Source: Ambrosia x helenae
Taxonomy: Eukaryota > Streptophyta > Magnoliopsida > Asterales > Asteraceae
Direction: 5' to 3'
DNA length: 64,000 bases
NCBI GenBank assembly: GCA_030844895.1
Contig: CM061230.1
Span: forward strand, 598,705 to 662,704
A program made the position numbers and the translations under genes. Numbering within the stretch: position 1 is the stretch's first letter; the number at the start of each line of letters is the position of its first letter. This document shows positions 58,693 through 64,000 of the stretch, one piece after another. Below the pieces are notes generated by a model. That model searched no databases and had not been told where the DNA came from. It was given only the letters and a program-made list of their open reading frames with translations.

Positions 58693-61600
58693 TAACAATT
58701 AAAATCAAGATTCTAAATCTTTTGTTCATAATGGCAGTTGTTAAAAGCATGAATCGGGCTCGAGCTTAAGCTTGACTAGGTTCATGAGTTTAAACGAACA
58801 AATTGTTTTTATAAATTTTATGTGGTGTATGGCGGATTGATTTTTCAAAACAACTTCTGCGTTTTGGAAAAGCAGGGGTGAGGCTGGTTTTATATTATTG
58901 CGTTTTGGTAGTATAAAAATTCATTTCAAAACTCAACCCCAAACATTAAAAACTGATTATTTACGTTTTCAAAACACAATAATCTAAAAATCAGTTTCAA
59001 GACGCAATCCCAAACACCCCCTAACTAAATAGTATTATGTAAAGTGATTGTATAGAAAGTAAAATGCTTAAGAAAATAATAAGTTATAGCTGAGTCGAGC
59101 TCGATATTGAAAAACTACCCTTGAGCCACGCTCGAGTTCTAAAAATAGGGTTCAAACGAACCGAGCTGAGCTCTCTTTGATTAAATAGGCCGAGCTTGTG
59201 TTTATGGAGCCCAGCTCTGTTCGTCTGGACTCTCGTTTATACAACTAAATATAGTCATAAAATAAAAATCAAGTTTTTGTTATTGTATAACATAATCACT
59301 TATACTATTTTAATTATAAAACCACTCAAGTTTTACTATTGTGAAAATTTATATAATTGTTTAGATTGAATTGCCTAAATGATACAATTATGACACTTTG
59401 ATACTATGTAGTGATTTTTTAATTTATAATTACCTATTATATCAAGTTAAAGTTAAAAAAAAATCATTAAATAGTAACCAAGTTTCATACGCGAACTATA
59501 ACTCACCCAAGAACATAAATGTGAGCTGAAGGTGAAGTGTGTAACCATTCTTCAAGATTTAAGCAATTTGTAGGAGATTTTCCAGCCACATTCCAAGTAG
59601 CTACAAAGATCCTATTTATTTCAATTTTGAAATAAATAATAAATTAACTAATCCATATATTATAAATAATCTTGAAATATATAGCAAAGGTTCAACAAAC
59701 CTATAGTTATCAACATCCCTAACTTGGGCAAGACTTGGATCGATCTTGTTTGTTTGAAGATAATTTATGCTTCTTTCACTTGATCTTTCTGTTCATTTCT
59801 TAGCAGGTTAAGTATAAAAAAATGAAAAATAAAACACAAGTTACTAAAGTACGTTCTCTTAATCCTTAAACCTACTAAAAACATCATATCATATACTCCT
59901 ATTGTTCTAAAATAATGTTTTACTTCTAAAAGGTGAATATGCATAATTTTTTTTGAACGGTTAACTTCATTAAAACAGACGTGCCCTCAAAACAAGGACC
60001 GCCTAAAAAAATTACAACATATAAAAGTATAAATGATATATTCCTAAATTACTCCTAATTAAATTGGGCTACTACTTATTAGTTCAATCATATTTATCAT
60101 GGTTTTTTAAACTCATTGATAAAAGGAGGAAAACTCACATTGGACTAAATAAAGTGTGTAATAATAATGTTTTTTTTCTTGTAGACAATTATTTTGAGAC
60201 AAAAACAGTACAAATAACTGCTTTTGTAAATGTGGTAAAATACTAAATATGTGGGTATGACAAGTATGGTAACACCTCAAAAAAGATAATATTTAGGAGC
60301 CAATATTTATGTGTTAAAACTTGCTGGCCTGAATTACATGTTCCAAAACCATTTTAAAAATCTTAAATAATTTGAATGTTAAATATGATACAATATCTAC
60401 TTCCATTATAATTTTACCTTTTGGTTTAATAATAATCTATTAAGTGAACTAATATAAAAAGACATTTGACAGATTTTTGCCCGATTCCAATAGCGGACCC
60501 AAAAAATATTTTATTGGGGTGATCGGGAGGTTTAACTGAACTTTTGAAGGGTGCAATAAATATTTTTTCCTTTAAATTACACTAAAATTTGTAAGCGAGG
60601 CGCTCTCCCTACTTGGGATGTATATAGGTTCGCTACTACCCGTTTCACTCAAACGTCTAGTTTTAATTTATTTATTCTTTTTGACGTTAAAATAATGAAA
60701 ACTAATAATAATAACTTGCATAGGATAACCAAAACTATATTTTAAAGAAATTTTAAGGTAAATAAGTGGAAAATAACTAGGGGCTGCAATTATTGACATG
60801 ACCCAAAAACCGATCCGAACCTGACACGAAAAAAAACAGATTTGAGTCAAATAACACGACTCGTTTAAGAAAACGGGTCAGGTTCGGGTCGACCCGTATT
60901 AAAAATGGGTCAGGTTCGGGTTGACGCATATATATAAAATGGGTTGACCCATTAACCCGTTTAAGTATTTAGAAAAAAAATCTATTACATTTTTGTTTTT
61001 GTTTTCATTTCTATTTTTTTTAACGGCAATTTTTATTACACCTTAAATTCTACCTTACCTTGCACTTGCAAGGATTTGAACCACAACCTCACATTTGTAA
61101 GGGAGGACACCATACACTAGACCAAGAGGTCATGAGTTTATCATTTCTATTTACATGGTTAGTTATAATTGTGTTATTTTTGGCACACTATATTATTTAT
61201 TTGTCACACTTATGTACTCACTATTAAACATTTTATTGATAACCGCTTACAACCCAACAACCCACTTATAACTCATGAACATGTATGACTCATTTAAAAA
61301 TATGGGTTAAACGGGTCGTCTTCGGGTTAACCCGGATTTTATGTGGGTCGGGTTAGGGTTGAAATATTTGACACGAATAATAATATAGGTCGGGTTCGGG
61401 TTACACATTTCAACCCATCAACCCGCCAACCCGTAACGCGTAAAGCCGCCAACCCATCAACCGGCACGATTCACACCCCTAAAAATAACACCATCAATGC
61501 CAGAAAAACATTCTGTATTTTTATCCCTATATTATGAAACATGTGTTTGTTTTTCTTTTGCATTATTCCAATTTGCATCAATATCCTTATCCATATTTTA

Positions 61601-62499
61601 TAATCAATAAACCATGTAAATTTAATAAATATATAAATTTAACTTGATAAGTGGTCCAAAGCAATAAATATTTAAAATAGTCTGAAACTGTACCTGTTCT
61701 TGTTTTTCTACTTTTGTTGATAGAACACACCTCTTTTTCAGAAAAATTGTTCCTCCATACTTCATCTCCACCTGAAAAAGGAAACCCATTAAATAAATAA
61801 ATAAATAAAACTTAAAAAAAAAAATGGTGAGTGTCACTGTGCAAATAAATTCCAACACAAAAAAGGATTTGAATTGACAGATTGCAGATCAAATGACAGA
61901 TCTTGACCTGCAAAAATAAGAAAGAAAACAAAGAACAAACTTTGAGGAGCAAAGATAAACAGTTGCTTAACATACTGTTTTTGCAGATTAACATACTGTT
62001 TTTGATGTTGAAATAAAGCATTTAACAAGTCAAGTGATGCTCCCATGTGTTACACTCTCCGTTGTGGACGCGCGAGCAGCACGACACGAATGAGGTTTCA
62101 GCGCCCGTGCTCACCTCCAGCCACAACAGCCCCACGCGAACAGTCTTTGCGCGAGCACAAGCGACGGTGGTCGCGTGGGTTAACGGGAAAAAGTGACATT
62201 TGGTCGCGCAGTTGCTCACCCCCAGCCACAACGGGGTCAAGCGACCGGATCACTTGATAGTCACGTCAGTGGCTCGCGCCTGTTCGCTCGTGTCTCCACA
62301 ACGGACTGCCTTATCATAATATTATAATATAACACAAACTAAAAGCAAAAGAAATATAAAAAAAATATTTACAAAAAATGAAGAACTTCATGATGATGAA
62401 ATGATTACCTCCATAACTGAAATCATCTGCATGAAAATTTTCACCTTTGTTCTTGACATTGAACCATTTCTTGATTGTTTTAGGCCATGTAACCTTCAT
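54709..62499 (-). CDS. Type I inositol polyphosphate 5-phosphatase, nine exons (frameshift in last exon)
   Basis: Removes the 5-phosphate from soluble inositol polyphosphates and possibly phosphoinositides, damping IP3/PIP2 signalling (CVP2-like family). Exons: 62409-62499, 61694-61771, 59701-59788, 59507-59611, 57948-58611, 56690-56883, 55451-55559, 55215-55363, 54709-54932; about 566 codons. Phases agree at every junction. Intron 7 has a GC donor (CAG/GCAAGT), the rest GT. N-terminus MKVTWPKTIKKWFN; an in-frame Met lies four codons upstream. Motifs: FVATWNVAGKSP, GFQEIVPLNAGNVLG, CVGRGLMGYLGNKG, WLGDLNYR, PAWCDRIL, SDHRPV. About 21 Asn (58086-58148) precede KYCLVGSKQMVG. An extra base in the A5 run at 54861-54865 separates GESRF from SDHRPV, so the catalytic SDHRP motif is out of frame as given. 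Long introns carry many transposons. Confidence 0.9.
55003..55190. mobile_element. MITE of the GGGGTGTTTGGGATTGC family in phosphatase intron 8
   Basis: Left end GGGGTGTTTGGGATTGCG, then repeated AAAACGCAGATAATC words, including a partly duplicated left end at about 55078. The right edge is unclear. Confidence 0.6.
55783..56124. mobile_element. hAT-type MITE filled with AAACCGGTTT words, phosphatase intron 6
   Basis: TAGAGGTGTACAAA at the left and its reverse complement at the right, flanks CATTGCGG and CCTTGCGG (7 of 8). The interior is nearly all AAACCGG/CCGGTTT words, 342 bp. Confidence 0.88.
56133..56510 (+). pseudogene. Retroelement C-terminal fragment in phosphatase intron 6 (antisense)
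   Basis: Open frame GWARGKHACVDLTKVSPLAG..KKVEKHAKVCEDNQHTFVPLAFDT..LGFAIQKGVAAQLVVRLPAILM. Related to 52005-52300. The A/T-rich end near 56545-56562 may be its tail. Retroelement origin is inferred from the dispersed copies and resemblance to common plant retroelement-derived ORFs. Confidence 0.6.
57060..57600. mobile_element. Long inverted-repeat (foldback) element in phosphatase intron 5
   Basis: The left arm from about 57069 (AGAATTTACTAAATCCCACC) pairs along its length with the right arm ending near 57592 (rc GGAATTTATTAATCCTAC), including GTTAACTCATACTAAC, TTCTAGGCGATTATTCACCG and GAGGGAATTGAGAC with their complements. The arms are about 250 bp with a short, weaker centre near 57330. 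No ORF. The target duplication is unclear because of flanking A/T runs. Confidence 0.8.
58086..58148 (-). repeat. (AAT)21 coding microsatellite, poly-Asn tract
   Basis: On the minus strand these are AAT codons within exon 5 of the phosphatase, between the variable Asp/Ser-rich linker and KYCLVGSKQ. The frame is kept on both sides. Confidence 0.9.
58657..58691. repeat. Poly-T run of 35 in phosphatase intron 4
   Basis: About 45 bp upstream of the exon 5 acceptor on the plus-strand map; it is an A run on the transcript. Confidence 0.95.
58850..59022. mobile_element. MITE of the GGGGTGTTTGGGATTGC family in phosphatase intron 4
   Basis: Right end GCAATCCCAAACACCCCC and internal AAAACGCAATAATC words, an inverted relative of 55003-55190. 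Confidence 0.6.
59947..60040 (-). mobile_element. LINE 3' tail fragment in phosphatase intron 2
   Basis: The minus strand ends AAGTTAACCGTTCAAAAAAAA and has GGCGGTCCTTGTTTTGAGG, matching the end of the LINE at about 40405-40465. Strongly 5'-truncated. Confidence 0.65.
60041..60777. other. Intron 2 sequence, mostly unassigned
   Basis: Around 60485-60640, AATAGCGGACCC and GGTTCGCTACTA hint at a decayed relative of the CAATGGCGGAT MITE family. No duplication found. Confidence 0.35.
60778..61481. mobile_element. hAT-type element with GGGTCGGGTT words and nested SINE, phosphatase intron 2
   Basis: Ends TAGGGG... and ...CACACCCCTA with a perfect 8-bp duplication AAAATAAC (60770-60777 and 61482-61489). 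GGGTCAGGTTCGGGT and AACCCGCCAACCCG words crowd both ends. A tRNA-like block lies at about 61030-61140. No transposase; 704 bp. Confidence 0.85.
61030..61142 (-). repeat. tRNA-derived SINE nested in the hAT element
   Basis: The minus strand has an A-box-like TGGTCTAGTGTA followed by a B box GGTTCAAATCC (rc of 61072-61082). Confidence 0.6.
62053..62310. mobile_element. PIF/Harbinger-type MITE in phosphatase intron 1
   Basis: TTA on both sides (62050-62052 and 62311-62313) and inner terminal repeats TCCGTTGTGGA / TCCACAACGGA. GC-rich, with repeated GCTCACC.CCAGCCACAAC words, unlike the AT-rich intron around it. Confidence 0.7.
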
Positions 62500-63540
62500 T
62501 ATGATCAACATGAAGTCAAACTCTTCAAAAAAAATATTTTTTTAAAAAAAGTCAACAATACAAACACAATCTTGATTTATAAAGAACCTTGCTTTTCTTG
62601 CATATTTCATCTCTCATTGCTTCAAATCCTCATAAATATGAATACCCACTAACTTAAATGCAAAAATAAACAATGGGTTTGAGAGTAAAATAATGTTGAC
62701 TCAATAAAGATTCATAAAAATTGAATCTTTTATTATTTGACTAACTGTGACATGAATGAGAAGAAAAGATTGGATTATTATGAATGCCCAGACACTGTGT
62801 TGGATGTTAAGTTATAAATAGGAAAGAAAGTTGCAGTTTTTCTGCATTTTTGTTTGGTAAAATGCAAACACAAAGTCAAATTAAAAGAGAGAACACAATT
62901 GAGTGTTGTAGCCTATATGTATATATGTAGTTGTGTTTGCAGGGAACATTGGGAAAATGAGGCAAAAACTAAAGGCCAAAGTTCAACTGAATGTCATATA
63001 ATATAAAATAGGCTATTTTATGGCATTGGTCTTTAGTTGTTTTTTAATGTTATGTACTAGTTAGTGTTAATAAATACTTGAAAAGGATAGATGTGTTTAA
63101 ATAGGAGTAGATAGGTGTGATATGTCGGTTTGAAAAATCAGGTTTATAAGGGGATTTTCGCGTAATTATGAATTTTCTTTTGAATTGGTGACTTGGTGGT
63201 GGAATATGATCGCGTGATAACACTGGTGGCACGATGATACTTTAGTGGTCCGTGAGTGGTTCCAATTGGCTGTTAAAAAAGTTAAGGGTTCGTTTCATAG
63301 TTTCGAACTTGAACGTATATTTGTTGTTGGGGAATTTAGATGAACAACGGATGATCTGAGTGGCGTGTAGTCACTTTCAGATCCAATTAGTTCGATGGTT
63401 CTCCCGAAAAATCCAATCGGATACAACTCAAATTGAGAAATAAGAACCTAGTATGTGATTGAGAGTGAATTCGTGAACTAGAGACGCTTTGAGAAAATGA
63501 TCTTGTGAATCGTGCTTCAAGATAGATCAAAACCCTCCTA
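62500..63540. other. 5' flank of the phosphatase gene and intergenic DNA
   Basis: The minus-strand TATTTATAAC near 62808-62820 is a possible TATA box about 310 bp from the start codon. The rest, 62900-63540, is unassigned. Confidence 0.4.
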
Positions 63541-63544
63541 TCTA

Positions 63545-63983
63545 TAGGAATAAATCATGTGTTCATTGGCTGCGCATTTGTTGCAGAATTATGGAGTTGT
63601 GTTGAATCGTGGTGCCGCCTTCCCCCATTTTTGCTTTTGTCGTCAATGGCTTTTTGGAGATTGTTAATGTTCAAGCGGCGTCAAAGAAGTCGAGATACAT
63701 ACTGCGGGGTATTGTTTTTACTACACTGTGGGCGATTTGGAACGAACGCAATATGAGAATTTTCAAAGGCGTTCGGCATCGTCCTAGTGAAGTTATGGAA
63801 AGTATAAAAATGACGTCATATTTTTGGTTTCGAAATAGAACTAAAAATGAAGGCTTAGAGTGGCATGTGTGGTGCAAATATCCTATTGGTGGTAACTTCG
63901 TTTGTTTGCCCGGAGATCCTTTTTTTGAAGACTGACCGTGGTTTTTTGAATGAAATTTACCTTTCAAAAAAAAAAAAAAAAAA
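63545..63983 (+). mobile_element. 5'-truncated LINE 3' end with poly-A tail
   Basis: Reads HVFIGCAFVAELWSCVESWCRLPP (zf-RVT end), then after a frame change LRGIVFTTLWAIWNERNMRIFKG and the Trp-rich tail, and ends in TTTCAAAA with A19 at 63965-63983. Same type as the LINE at 12.7 kb. Only the last 130 codons remain. Confidence 0.88.
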
Positions 63984-64000
63984 ACCACCCAGAAGTTAAT

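Overview
This window is nuclear DNA from a flowering plant, a eudicot with a repeat-rich genome. The evidence is spliced genes with GT-AG introns and plant-specific gene families (GPI-anchored lipid-transfer protein, F-box/kelch SKIP30 type, type I inositol polyphosphate 5-phosphatase). Athila-type and other LTR retrotransposons, L1-type LINEs, tRNA-derived SINEs and many small hAT and PIF/Harbinger MITEs fit the same picture. The repeat content recalls Asteraceae, but that is an impression and not a proof. There is no operon, phage, CRISPR or microbial content.

Layout. 1-8974: a minus-strand Athila (Ty3) retrotransposon with an intact 2084-codon gag-pol, a tRNA-Asp primer site and its 5' LTR; its 3' LTR is not recognised in the window. 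9-19 kb: gene-poor, with a SINE, a Harbinger MITE, a 97-bp tandem repeat, a 5'-truncated LINE, a hAT-like repeat carrying a nested SINE, and an LTR relic split by a hAT element. 19.2-20.4 kb: a small three-exon gene not recognised by family. 21-28.6 kb: mostly unassigned AT-rich DNA with MITEs. 28.7-40.5 kb: an L1-type LINE split by a 7.8-kb non-autonomous LTR retrotransposon with almost identical 2.6-kb LTRs and a perfect 5-bp target duplication. 40.5-44.4 kb: a Harbinger-type Myb-like pseudogene and LINE debris, one piece split by a hAT MITE.

The right third carries the host genes: SKIP30-like F-box/kelch gene (44.5-45.5 kb, minus, two frameshifts, probable upstream 5'-UTR exon near 47.3 kb), GPI-anchored lipid-transfer protein gene (49.4-50.2 kb, minus, three exons), a small secreted Ole e 6-like cysteine-rich protein gene (51.5-52.5 kb, plus, two exons) and a nine-exon inositol polyphosphate 5-phosphatase gene (54.7-62.5 kb, minus). 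The phosphatase is stretched by transposon insertions in most of its long introns, has a run of about 21 asparagines and one frameshift in its last exon. Another LINE 3' end closes the window. The host genes are independent transcription units.

The most notable pattern is a set of five hAT-type MITEs, each with an 8-bp target duplication that is perfect or has one mismatch. Each is filled with its own short palindromic word repeated in both orientations, and they otherwise look unrelated. Other points are tRNA-like Pol III promoter modules inside the LTRs of the 7.8-kb element and a roughly 540-bp hairpin in an intron of the phosphatase gene. All boundaries and comparisons were made by eye and may be off by a few bases.
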